From: Hericium rajendrae
Lineage: Eukaryota; Basidiomycota; Agaricomycetes; Russulales; Hericiaceae
Assembly: GCA_033439255.1 (NCBI GenBank)
Contig: JAVRDV010000019.1
Span: 124,001 to 188,000, forward strand
Direction of reading: 5' to 3'
DNA: 64,000 nt
A program made the translations under genes and the position numbers. The notes beneath the pieces are model-generated. The model made no database searches, was not told the origin of the DNA, and saw nothing but the letters and a program-made list of their open reading frames with translations. Shown here one piece after another: positions 33,210 to 44,514 of this stretch (position 1 is the first letter of the stretch; every line of letters starts with the position of its first letter).

Positions 33210-35178
33210 ATGGACATTGAAAGTCCACGCAAGCGCCATCCCGCCTCCGCCGCCGCGATCGCCCTCAAACACACGAGCAAAAATAAAAACAAAAAAAAAA
33301 AAGCGATCAAGAGCGATGGCAACTGGGCAGGATGGCCTTTGGCCTGACGACGACCAACCCACCTCCACAACAGGGCACATGGCCTCGTCAGCCAGCACTG
33401 CATCAGGTAAGTCAAACACATTATGCGCGGTGCTCTCAATATTTGCCAATCTCGTTTTGTAAATGTAGCCCCTGCTTCGACCGCGCTGGCATCCCCCACA
33501 GGCCCTGGCGTGCCGCGGATGAATCTCCTGGCATGGTGCGTTCCGGCCTCCTGCACATGTGGTACAACCCCACCCAATCCAGCGGGGCTTTCTTATTTCT
33601 TTGCAGTGCTGCGTTTCTTGTGGGGATATGTCAAACCTGTACTGCTGCATCCGATGCAACCGTCCCTTCTGCACGTCAGAGCACCGAGGCGCGGCCTGCA
33701 TCACCCTGCCCGAACTGGCCCAAAGCCCGGCTGTATTCCGCTGCCCAGTCTGCTGGGCTGAGGAGCGTACGATCCCACCAGTGAGAACGCCTGCCCCTTC
33801 TTATGCAAAGCATCTCACCACCTCGTTGCAGTATTTCACGGTAGGGGCCCCGTGGCGGATCCATTTCCCTGCAGTCCGACAGCCATGCTTGATACTTTCG
33901 CTGCATGCCAGTGAACCAGACGCATCTCACCTCTCTGAGATGGTTCTCCCCCACTTCAACTACGTGTCCGGCCAGAAATCCATGCCGCAGGTAAGCGCTG
34001 TGTCTTTTATGTTTCTCGTCAACGACTTGGTCCTTTCACAGTTTTTCATCCTGGACATCAAAATGAACCCCACGCAATCGCGGCCCTCGTGTGTCGATCG
34101 ACGCTGCAAGCAGCAACAATCCTGGCAGGCAATGCAGATTGAGCCTCCGCGTGTGTGCGTCATGCTTTGTGCTCCGAGCGATCGTTCGGGGCGCTTGAAA
34201 ACTATGAACAACGTGGTGGCCGTTCAAAGCGTAAGCACGCTTTTCGTTGAATGTTTTTGCAGACATTTGAATCACACCCTGCAGGAGATAGATCTTTATC
34301 TTGGCGACCACATGGTCGCCCGACTCAAACAGCCAGGTTTTGCACACAAGTTGCTCATCCTTCTGCCTTGCGGTCCTGCCGTGGACAACCCAGACTCGTT
34401 CCGTCACCTGCAAGGCCTGGTTTCCAGGTGAGGTATATTGCGCATGCCTCAACGCAACCCGCCGTTAAACATGTCCCTCTCATTCAGCGGTCTCTTCGAC
34501 ACCGTGGTCAGCTTCGGCTCTGCATTTGTCGTGCACGAAAATGTCAGCCTCAGGTTGCTGAAGGTCGTGGCCAATTTTTCGACGGCCATGTCGATGCTCG
34601 ACTTGCAAAAAAATGTTTTTGCAGAGTTTTCCCTCCAGACCAGCCTTCAGTCCACGTCGGTCAACGTCTTGCAGCGCGGCGCAGCCGGGAAGGTGGAGGG
34701 TACTGCGATGCTCATGTCGCAGCCCGAAGTGAGGCCCTGGGGTCTCGACATCCACTGCCCCTTCTGTGGCGCTGAACAGCCCCTCGTCCGCTGGTTGTCC
34801 CACCCAGCGGACAAGCGGGACAAACACACACGGATGCGCGTTGACTGCGCGCAGTGCCTCTTCAAGGTACCCTCGCTGTACCTCACCCCCCCTTCGTGGG
34901 TGACTCGATTCCGTGGCCTCTTTTTCTGCATTCCCATGGTCCTGCCTGAGGACCCTGCGGCCTGGGCAAAGCAGGCGATCGAGGGCTGGAAGACTACGGA
35001 CAGGGGGAAGGCAGTCTGGCCCCTGTGGTGCAGCACTCGGCGATACCAGCTGCATGTGCAGATTCTCGAGGCGATCAAGGCTGGAACTGCACTGCCAGCC
35101 AAAGAGGACCTTACAGCCTGCGATGAACAGCTGGGTCACGACGTTTCACAAATCCAGAGGCTGTGGAACTGGAACTAA
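33210..35178 (+). CDS. Zinc-finger protein H1 (paralogue of H2), with possible frameshift
   Basis: Start MDIESPRKRHPASAAAIALK aligns with H2. An A-run at about 33290-33302 leaves the frame one base off relative to H2, so the N-terminus is either frameshifted or mis-sequenced; after it the frame continues RSRAMATGQDGLWPDDD. Six or so exons follow. The central finger reads CCVSCGDMSNLYCCIRC, then FCTSEHRG, then FRCPVCW, a treble-clef-like C-x2-C array. Further on are conserved strands (LYLGDHMVARLKQ) and a C-terminal zinc ribbon (IHCPFCGA to VDCAQCLFKVPSLYL), ending ALPAKEDLTACDEQL and stop at 35178. The family resembles uncharacterised mushroom proteins I recall; no activity is known. Exon order and boundaries match H2, supporting real genes. 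Confidence 0.6.
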
Positions 35179-36056
35179 GAGCTCTGTCGTACTACTCTAT
35201 GATCTCGTCGTCATCTGTGGCCGCAGCCAATATAATATAATATGATCTCCCCTTTTATGCACCTTGTTTCTCACCCATTCCCCTCCATCTTGACCCCATC
35301 TTTCTGCTGTGCTATCGTCTTTTCATTTTGTACCTCATCCTTATTATCCTATTGCCAGCTCCATTTTGCCGCCCCACCGTATCCAATGCGCTGCTATTTC
35401 TCGAAGAACTTCCTACGCCAAGTGCGCCTCATAGCCAACGAGTCTGCGTGTGCTTCGCATGCTATCGTGTCCAACTTCTCAGGGCCACTGCCCCATCCTC
35501 TGCCCCACGCAGCGCAGTCACTCGCGCCGTTCCCCTCTGCCTGTCTGGAATATGGTTCGGCGCCGGTGAGGACTGATATCACCATACTCGGTTCAGTTTA
35601 TATGCCCAGCTCACACAGGGGTTTAACCAGCACACAGTCGAAGGGTTTTGCACCATGGGCCTGGCCGAAGGCGATGTGTGAAGGAAGCTGCACACGCTCA
35701 CCCACGACAATGTCAACCTGCAGAATGTTGTCCTTGGAGATGACGGCAGGGCAGGGGTCGCTGGTTGGAGATTGTCAGGCTTTTATCCCCCTTGGTCTCA
35801 ACACATGCCATGAATGCTTGCACCGCCAATGACACGAGCCCAAGGACATGGGGCAGCGCGGAATGGCGGCTTTGGTCAGTCTTGGGATTGGGCCGTGCTA
35901 TTCATTTGCAGGCCTTGTTTGAGCATGAGGTGTTGGTACGCAGTCCCTAATAACATAACGATGCTTGTTCGCCGATGAATTCACGTACCCTCCCTCTCTG
36001 TCCTACCTACTACTCCATATCATGCCCCCTTTCTATCTAAACAAACGTACTTCAAT
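35179..36056. other. Intergenic region, no gene recognised
   Basis: T- and C-rich after the H1 stop. Open frames here lack motifs and paralogues. Bases 35560-35950 could hold eroded exons on the plus strand but show no consistent splice pattern. Confidence 0.4.
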
Positions 36057-38549
36057 TTAAAGCACCGCCACCTCGTCCTGACCCCCCTCACCATATCTCC
36101 TGGTGGTTAGCCCTCGTTCGTTTCCTTGTGCCTTCCCAGCTGTTTTTCTTGCCCACATCCGAACTGTTTTCCGTGCACACATCTTAAGCGGCCTGTAGCC
36201 AGTGCTGCAGCTGCCATTGTCGTCGTCCTTGCGCCCATCCTTGTCCTTGTCTGACTGCGTGCTGTCAACCTCCTCGCGTGGACCGAGGCCTGGTCGGGTT
36301 TTGAGCACCTTCTGTACCACCCAACCTGCTTCCTCTGCACCCATCTTCAGGCCATCTGACCTGACCTCGTCCTCGTCCTCATCCTCCTCCATATCGCTGC
36401 AAAAATACAGCGGTCCATAATCCATCAATAGCTCGGAACCCTTTGCAATAGTCCGCCCTTATCCAAAGTCAGCAACACAACTATCAGAACAAAGCCGGCA
36501 CAGCACCTGCTGTGATGGAAATGTGGTGCGTGTTGCCAAACAGTAGCACTGGATGCTCCATCAGTCCTGGCACGATAAAGAAACAGCAGAACCCTTGCCT
36601 TTGGCAAAGCAGTTGGCCTCACTTGCTGACGCGTGGTTGATGAACCGTGCCAAATTTCCCCGGAACGTTGCGTCAACAGCCTGTGTTGCGTTGAGTTCGA
36701 AGATGTAGTTGCGGTCGATGAGCCAACCCAGCCTTCTACTCCCGCGCCCATTCAGTGGCGTCCAGTGGTAGAAACACAAACGTACGCTCGCTCCTCAAGC
36801 AGCGGTCTTGAGATGACCTCGCCTACGTACTCTGCGCCATCTGTCAGCGTACACCTGTTACGAGGCCATCTCGGCCACTAAACTCACCGATGACGAAAGC
36901 TCCCTTCGCGATGGCCTGCTGGGCAAACAGCCCATGCCCAAACCCAGAGTCAGAAAGCTCCACTGCCACGTCCTTCTCACCATTTTGTGCCAGCATATAA
37001 TTTGTGCAGCCCTGACCTGCTAACAAGACAGCCTGCCATGTAGCAAGTCAGCGCAAAAGATAACTAGGGCTTACCTGCCTGTCCGCTAGCACGGAAAAAG
37101 TCAGCGATGCAGCCGAGTGCACTTCTATGCCCACTCACTCTCCACTCAACCCTCTACAGACATTTGGTTCGCACTGTCGCCCTTGGGCGACACACACGCA
37201 CCGCGTGCAGCGCTCCGTCCTGTTGACGTGATCGCACTTACACCCTCGCCACTTGCGCCTGCCTGCTAGGTTATGTGCTTCAGCTCCCATTTCGCTTGCA
37301 AAGCTGAGTGGGGCTTACATCCGCCCTTAGATTCACCGCACACGCATTCGGGCTTGCAGTGGAGCTTGCGTTCAAAACAGACGCACTCTGCAGTGGTACA
37401 CCCCCCGTCGTGCTTGCATGGGGCCATTCTATTATGCTGCTGGGTAAGATTCTTCGTCAACATCCAAACTGCCCTCTTGTGCCTTACGGTGTGTAGTGGC
37501 CTGCGTCACCGCTGTCATCTTGGGAAGCAACCTCAGCCTCGCTTGTCTCCTTCATCTCTCCAACAACATACGCACCAAATTGCACTGCTTTGTGGCCTGG
37601 CGGCTTTGGCCTGCTCACCTCCAAGCCCATAATTCTTGGGGCACTCGGGCTATCCTGATATGATGCGATAAACTCACGAAGCTTGGCAAAGTTGATCACT
37701 CCAGCCAGCCCTAGGGCAAACTCGCGGTCTGAAAGCTGAGGAGGGAGGAGGCAGCTGAGTGGGGATTGCAGAAGTTAAGAATGAGTTTGCCACAAGCACT
37801 CGATGCCGGGCACGTTACCTGCGTAGCGCCAGAGAGAAAAGACCTGGACGGTGTCCTTTGGTCTCGAGGGCCTTGGGCAAAATCTCTGCCTCATCAATCT
37901 GCTTCACGGTCACTTTGTTGTCCCTCCCACAATTCATGGCCAGCACTACCCGTGCTGCCTCCAGCGTGATGGTATCCACTGCCACAGGTGAACGACATGG
38001 GACGATGACCGTTTCATATCATCCACTGACCTTCCATCTCCAGGCGCGATGGGTGGTCCGTTACGGGACAGCACGCGTTGGCATCCCTGCTCCACGTGAG
38101 CAAAAACGCACTATGTAGCATATCAACCTACATATCGACATCCGACTTCAACCATGTATTCTCGTTTATAGCAATAAACTCATGGAATGCCCGGCTGTCT
38201 TTGGCACTGCGCTCCTTCTTCCAGTTCTGGTATTTGTCCCAAATCTGTCGAAAAGCCTGGGCCAAGTCGACTTCGAGCGAAGACAGATGCGCCAATGAGT
38301 TTACAGGAAGCATTGTGACACGGTCGGGAGGGGGGATGGAAGTGTTTTGGCCTGAGGCATGCGTCAGGCGATGGCCAGAACCATATTGTTGCCATCATTT
38401 TCACTTACCATGCTAATCTGACTAAGCGAGCGGCTATGTTGCCGACGACCATGCCCGGCCGACAAAGAACCAGCGCAAGCCAATCTTCCCGCAGGTCGAT
38501 TCCCGACCGAGGCAGTTCTGAGTTTGGTACTGCGTTTTGGCCTGGCCAA
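36057..38549 (-). CDS. EZH2/KMT6-like CXC-SET histone methyltransferase
   Basis: Minus strand, about ten short exons. The N-terminus is Arg-rich (MARPKRSTKLRTASVG) and followed by a helical segment (QAFRQIWDKYQNWKKERSAK). A CXC cysteine-rich region spans about 37430-37150 (PCKHDGGCTTAECVCFE; RGCKCDHVNRTERCTRCVC). The SET domain is spread over five exons: GFGHGLFAQQAIAKGAFVIG, EYVGEVISRPLLEER, NYIFELNATQAVDATFRGN followed by ARFINHASA and NCFAK, and KGSELLMDYGPLYF. Thus the SAM-binding GxG-like, (R)FxNH and ELxxDYG motifs are present; NHS reads NHA. CXC followed by SET is the arrangement of E(z)/EZH2, the H3K27 methyltransferase of Polycomb PRC2. No SANT domain was recognised and the tail is acidic then basic, so it may be a divergent accessory copy. 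Substrate is inferred. Confidence 0.75.
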
Positions 38550-38874
38550 AGTTCGGCACCCTATTCATGTGCAGCATGCACAAAATTGGCAATGTCGTTT
38601 TCAACCTGGTGCAAACTCCAACTCAGTCGAAGCTCGCACAACTCACATCACAAACTCACGCACTTGGTAATGAGGCACCCAACCCCCGAGTCCCAGCAGT
38701 GCCCCCACTCAGCCGTATCTATGCGCGGACCCTCCTCTTTGCCGACACTGCAGCCCACGCCACTAATCAATCAAATTAGACAGCCGACCCGACTTCGGAG
38801 CACGTGATGCTGCTGTTGACAACGCGGCGAACTCGCCAAGGCACCTCTCGTCCTGACCTCCATCCTCATCCAAC
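38550..38874. promoter_or_regulatory. Divergent intergenic region between the SET gene and H2
   Basis: 325 bp between divergent starts, the same head-to-head layout as E/H1. No clear TATA box seen. Confidence 0.35.
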
Positions 38875-40833
38875 ATGGACGTCCAGGGCGCACGCAAGCC
38901 CCGTCCCGCCTCTGCCGCGGCGATCCCCCTGAAACGTACGAGCAAAAAGAAAAACAAGAACAAAAAGCGATCAAGAGGGATGGCAACTGGGCAGGATGGC
39001 CTTTGGCCTGACGACGACCAATCCACCTCCACAACGGGCCACGTGGCTGACTTCACCAACAGCACATCGCGTGAGTCAAACACCTCACGTGCAGCGCCCT
39101 CAATTTGCCCACCTGGGTCTTTCATATGCTAGCTGCTGTCTCGACGACGTTGGCCGTGCCCAGGCCGTTGCCCTTGCCTACAGGCCTGGTGACTCCACGC
39201 GTTTGTAACATTTCGCACATTCTTGAAAGCAGGTTCTAAAAATTCATTTCCAGCGTTGTGCTGCCTGCGGCGATCACAACAATCTCTTATCCTGCACCAA
39301 ATGTGAGCACACGTTCTGTGCCTCAGACCACCCAGGCGAGTGCTGCGTTGGCCCCTTTGAACTCGGCCACGACCCCACGACGTTCGAGTGTCCGCTCTGC
39401 TACAAGCGCCAGCGCAAGATAACACCAGTAACAACACTCGTCCTTCCTATGAAAACTTTCTCACTGCCCATCTGTAGTACACAACATCAGGCAATCCGTG
39501 GCAGGTCCATTTTCCACCTCTCCCACGTCCTTTGGCCATCTATTCCCTCCGTGCCAACGAAGCGAACTGCTCCCACTTTGCCAGGATGCTCACAACATAT
39601 TATGGGCATCTTTCCACTCAGAACACCACGCCACACGTAAGCTTTGCGCTTGGTTTTGATTTCATATCTCGTCGATGCGACGCGCCGCTTTCAGCATTTG
39701 GTTGTAGACCTCAAGTTGACCAAAGTCGAAGTGACGAATGCCTTTGTCCAAAACCGTGGCAACCAGTTTGAGCACTGGGTTAGCCAGCAGATGGCGCAGC
39801 CCCGCTTTTGCGTGGCGCTCGCCGCGCACAGTACCCCCACGGGGCTCCTGAACTTCAACGGCTCCTTCATGTCTGCCAGTGACGTAAACACTTTCTTGTT
39901 TCTTTTTTGTTGTGGTGCGAATCCTGGCTGACCCCCTTGTAGGTGATAAGCTGCTACCTTGGCGAGCACATCATCGCCCAGCTCAAAGCCCCACGTTTTT
40001 TGCAAAAGGTCTTGTTTGTTCTGTCTTGCGGGTACGCAATAGACGATGTGCGCTCGTTACGCTCTCTCCAACTTCTCATATCGAAGTAAGTGAAGCTGCG
40101 TATACCTCGACGCAGCCCAGCCTGAGAGATAACCCTGTCACACAGCGGTGTCTTTGATGCTGTGGTCGGTTTTGGAGCTGGCTTCGTCCTGCAAGAGAAA
40201 GTCGGCTCGAAGGTGCTCAACCTGGTGGCCGAGTTTGGGTCGGCGACATCCACCTTCGACGTGCAAAAAAAAGTTTTTGCCGAATTCTCCCTGGCAAAAG
40301 ACCTTGGCTGTCTCTCCATCAACGTCATTCAGCGGGGGACAGGCGGGAAGGTGGAGGGTACGGCCATGCTTGCCTCGCAGGCCGGAGGGAGGCCCTGGGG
40401 TCTCAACATCTGCTGCCCTCTCTGCGGTGCCAAATCGCCCGTGGTCCGTTGGGTCGCCCACCCAGATGACAAGCGCACGCACAAGCGCATGCGCGTCGAC
40501 TGCCAGGAGTGCCTATTCAGGGTACCCTCGCTGTACCTCAACGCCCCTTCATGGGTGGCCCCGTACGCCGAGCTCTTTTTCACCGTACCCATAGTCCCAC
40601 CTGAGGATCCTACGGAGTGGGCGAAGCAGGCGATCGAGGGCTGGAGGGCTACGGGCAGGGGGAAGACAATCTGGGCGCTATGGTGCGGCACTCGGCGATA
40701 CCAGCTGCATACGCAGATTCTCGAGGCGATCAAGGCCGGGACTGCGCTGCCGGCCAAAGAGGACCTTACGGCCTGCGATGAACAGCTCCTTCGTGACGTT
40801 CAAAACAGCCAATGTCTGGGGGGCCTCTCCTAG
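38875..40833 (+). CDS. Zinc-finger protein H2 (paralogue of H1)
   Basis: Start MDVQGARKPRPASAAAIPLK at 38875; unlike H1 the first exon is in frame through RSRGMATGQDGLWPDDD. Exon order matches H1. The central finger is RCAACGDHNNLLSCTKC, then FCASDHPGECC, then FECPLCYKRQ; then YTTSGNPWQVHFPPL, the strand CYLGEHIIAQLKAPRFLQKV, and a last exon (40147-40833) with a zinc ribbon (ICCPLCGA to VDCQECLFRVPSLYL). H1 and H2 share about 60-70 percent of residues in the last exon by eye. Two separated Cys clusters suggest nucleic-acid or protein binding. Predicted soluble and nuclear-like, with a Lys-rich N-terminal tract (TSKKKNKNKKRSR). Function unknown. Confidence 0.7.
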
Positions 40834-41318
40834 TGTCTGCACGTGTCGTAGTGTAGTTTTGTCACCATTTCTCGTCCCTGTAGGCTTTCGGCTACAACCC
40901 TTGTTATGCATTTTTTGGGGGGCCCCACTTACAGCCACCTGGAAAGATGACAACGCATCCTGCCCCATGAGGAACTCTCGTGCCGTCATCGGAATCCTGT
41001 CATTGTAGCCAAATATTGGGCACCGCATGTGCGTGGGGCATGGCACACCGCAGCCCCATCCAGTACACCTACCTCTGACTGAGCTCATAGCTAGGTTTTC
41101 CCGGTTGACTCTGTGTATTAATAAACTACACAGCGGAGTAACGCATATATGATGTACAGCACAGAGGTACAAATAGCTACTCAGAGGCGTGGCACACCCT
41201 CAATTCAGCAGAAGGAATGGCGACGATGGCGGTCTATGCTACGAAGGTCTCTGCTACCCCAGCGCTGGCCAACACACGCCAACCAACATGTCCGACTCAG
41301 ACCTCTGAAGATGGCTGA
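40834..41318. other. Intergenic region between convergent H2 and F
   Basis: No coding features supported; probably 3' UTRs. Confidence 0.4.
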
Positions 41319-44013
41319 TCATTTATCTTGCCACCAAATTAGCCTGCAACCAGTGGCGGAGAAAATTATGGCACTCACATCTCTCCGGCGCCGCTTGCCG
41401 TCCGTGTCATGACCGGAGGTGTCAGGGTCAGATGGCTGGAGGCAGGTGGTAAGCCAGTGCTCTCAATCAATTAGGAATAGCATGGACGCGATGACACACC
41501 TGTCGCTCGTGTTTGTCACCGACCGCCGTGCTGGGTCCGGCCTGGTCGTCCCCCCTTGCTCCACCCTTCTTCTTTCCAGCTTCTTCGCCTTTTTGTTTTC
41601 CCTTTTCAGCCTGTTCTTCATCTGACTGCGCGTGAGTCGAGGACCATTGCTTGGACCCTTTTCGATTTCCATCTGAGCCTGTCTATCAGTCGCAGGCGTG
41701 CCGGCGGCAAACGACAGAGGGGCAGGGCTCCGCCCAACTCCACTTTTCTGCAGAGGATGATGAGAAGCAAGAACAAGTTTAAAGTACGTTCGTGTGACCG
41801 TACCTTCCCCTCCTGCCCCGTTTCTGCCATCTCCACGTCGGTCGCTTCAACGGCAGTGCCGCTGGACTCTGCAACCGCTGACGCGCGCCCCGGGACATCT
41901 CCAGCAGCCGCATCTCCAGCAGCCGCAGACACACTAGCTGCGAGGGACAGGGGGACAGAGCTCTGAGCAACTCCGCTCGGCTCCTTTTCCTGCAGAGAAT
42001 GATGAGAAGCAAGAACAAGTTTAAAGCGCGTTCGTGTGACCGTACCTTGCCCTCCGGCCCCGTTTCTGCCATCTCCACGTCGGTCGCTTCAACGGCAGTG
42101 CCGCTGGACTCTGCAACCGCTGACGCGCGCCCCGGGACATCTCCAGCAGCCGCATCTCCAGCAGCCGCAGACACACTAGCTGCGAGGGACAGGGGGATAG
42201 AGCTCTGAGCGACTCCGCTCGGCTCCTTTTCCTGCAGAGAATGATGAGAAGCAAGAACAGGTTTTAAGTGCGTTCATACGACCATACCTTGCCTTCCTGT
42301 CCTGCTTCAACCATTTCCACGTCGATCACTTCAACGGCAGCACCGCCGGACTCTGCGAGCGCTGACGCACGCCCCGGGACATCTCCAGCAGCCGCATCTC
42401 CAGCAGCCGCAGACACACCAGCTGCGAGGGACAGGGGGGCAGAGCTCTGAGCGACCCCGCTTGGTTCCTTTTCCTGCGGAGGATGAGGCTAAGAACAAGG
42501 TCTAAATGCATTTCATACCCATACCTTCCGTTTCTGCCCTGTTTCAGCCATTGCCTGCTCACCGCCCTCGCCCTCGCCCTCGCCCTCGCCTCGGCCTCGG
42601 CCTCGCCCTCGGCATCGCGGTCCTCGTCGCTGTCCTCGTCGCTGTCCTCGCTGTCCTCTTTGCTGTCCTCGGGGGCCTCCTCGCCGTCGTCCTCGCCGTC
42701 GTCCTTGCCGTCGTCCTTACGGTCTTCGCGGGCCTCCTTGCGGTCACCCTCGCGGTCGTCCTCGTCGCTGTCCTCGCCACTGTCCTCGCCGCTATCCTCG
42801 CCGCTATCCTCGTCGCTGTCCTCGTCGTTGTCAACCGTCTACCCAACAACCACAAATTTCAACACCGACATGCAGCAGAACAACGCGAGCTTACTGGAGA
42901 GCGTGGTGCTGCCCTGCCCCTTCCCCGGCGACGTGCCTTCCATGACTGGCTGACCTCTTCCTAACAAGGGGTGAGGATGGATGAACTCGCACACTCCCCC
43001 AACGGCAGCTTACCTCTGCTATCTAACCACCGCCAAACACATTCATGGTCATCAGATCTATGTCTCAAAGCAGGACAGCACGAGACCATGGCATTACCTT
43101 TCGCACGTGTGTGCTTGGATGCCTCGCATTATCAATAGTCAGTTTCACGAACGGAGACCAGTCACCAAATTTTCGCGTATGCGATGTATCGATCGGCTCC
43201 ACTGCAATTTGCAGGACGTTGCACTTTTGCGACATGTCTCGATCAGGCACCCAGTAATTGTCGCGGAATGGGCAAGACGAGAAGATGGCTATCCGGGCAG
43301 CTCGGTGTTTCTCTTCTCCCTTAGCCCACGCCGCCCAGTTGTGCTGGTTTTCCAGATCACCTGCGAGAATCCTCAGGATGACGTCCGATGCTGTGGCTGC
43401 AGGCGGACCACGTACCAAAGTTCAGGGGGTCGCCAAATTGCCTAAGGGCCTTCAGTTTTGGCCACTCCTTGACATCGTCCTGCACCAGAGGGCCCTGGCT
43501 GTGGTACTGAAGCAAGGCCCATGCATCTACCAAAGGCCACCTCCAGGTTTCCTCCCAGGGGGATTGGTCGAGCGCCGTGGAGAGGACCGAGTGGTAGAAG
43601 TGATAGTGCGCATCCGTGTGGACAAGGTACGTGTCCGCAATGCTGGATTCTACCCTTCCCTCAGCCTTCTCCTCCTCCAGGGCAACTCGCTGCCACACGC
43701 AGTCGTTCAGTATCTTCAGCAGAAACCGCATGATGCTAAAATAGCGAGGAGGGAAAGAGCGGCCCACAAGGTCGCCCTTCTTCGTCATTACGATTTTCTT
43801 GCCTTCCTGGCCTTCCCTCACTGAGAATCTCTTTTTGTGGACACTGTACCATGGGGCATTGTCCTTGTCCGTGTTCAGTACCAACACGTGCATGACGCGT
43901 GGGACTTTCGCGGGCACCTTCTCTGGGCCTAGGACCAAACTCCTGAGGGTACTGAAGCCTTCCTTGCTGACATAGTCTTCCTCGGCGCTGGCAGATGGCG
44001 GCTCGGACGGCAT
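41319..44013 (-). CDS. Uncharacterised family member F, with triplicated exon and acidic tract
   Basis: Minus strand, start MPSEPPSASAEEDYVSKEGF (aligned with G; an upstream ATG at 44085 is in frame). Exon 1 is 44013-43416; a 55 bp intron (43361-43415) leads in phase to GDLENQHNWAAWAKGEEKHR. An exon near 42850-42560 is extremely acidic (runs of DED/GED/SDED). Three tandem exons follow (42473-42288, 42231-42046, 41989-41804), each 62 codons with phase-0 56 bp introns, reading ASVSAAAGDAAAGDVPGRAS. The tail is basic (RSQMKNRLKRENKKAKKLER, then TDGKRRRRD). Conserved family blocks are as in E. The alternating acidic and basic low-complexity regions suggest a nuclear or chromatin protein, as inference. 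No catalytic motif seen. Confidence 0.65.
41748..42473 (-). repeat. Three tandem 242 bp exon-intron units in gene F
   Basis: CCTGCAG landmarks fall at 41748, 41990 and 42232, with the end of the third unit at 42474, an exact 242 bp period. Each unit is a 186 bp exon plus a 56 bp intron. The two leftmost units are nearly identical; the third is more diverged. Confidence 0.95.
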
Positions 44014-44514
44014 CGTTGTTGTAGTCGGGGAGTTGGGTGGACAGCGTGGTTCGCTTTGAAGCCTTTGCATCTGCAAACGTGCCACTTAGATGCTGCCCCT
44101 AAAATGGAAATAGGCATTCAATCTCCACATACTCCGACCCTTGGATGCAGCCACGCGGCGATGACCCTTGCAGACAGCACTTTACCACGTCACGCACACG
44201 TATCTCATTGCCGAGCGTAGCTTGTATGTTTTGGTCCACGCACATCTACAATCCCCAGTCGCGCCAGCACAATTCACACTGCCCGGGCGTGTATCTGGCA
44301 ATCGGGCTCTGTGATTGATTAATAAGAGATCAAGATCCACTTACTAATGAGCCAATCTCACGGCACGAGTCAACACCGGACCGACATGCGAAGATCGTGG
44401 TCACCCGATATAGGTAAATCTGCACAGCCACTGATTGATTGCACTCGCTGGCGGTTCGTCTTTGCTGGTACTGTCTTCTCTCTTTCCTCCTCCTCCCACC
44501 ATCCCCCTCCTCGA
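44014..44514. other. Upstream flank of F and duplicated block
   Basis: Bases 44330-44490 (AAGATCCACTTACTAATGAG onward) are nearly identical to 50360-50510, in each case placed just before the minisatellite. The rest shows no gene. Confidence 0.6.

Noticed and set aside
35242-35832. Long plus-strand frame after H1
   Set aside because: Hydrophobic T-rich composition typical of 3' UTR; no domain or paralogue beside H2.
42483-42964. Ser/Leu/Val-rich plus-strand frames opposite the acidic tract of gene F
   Set aside because: They are the antisense of the GAC/GAG repeat; the minus-strand frame fits the F gene structure.
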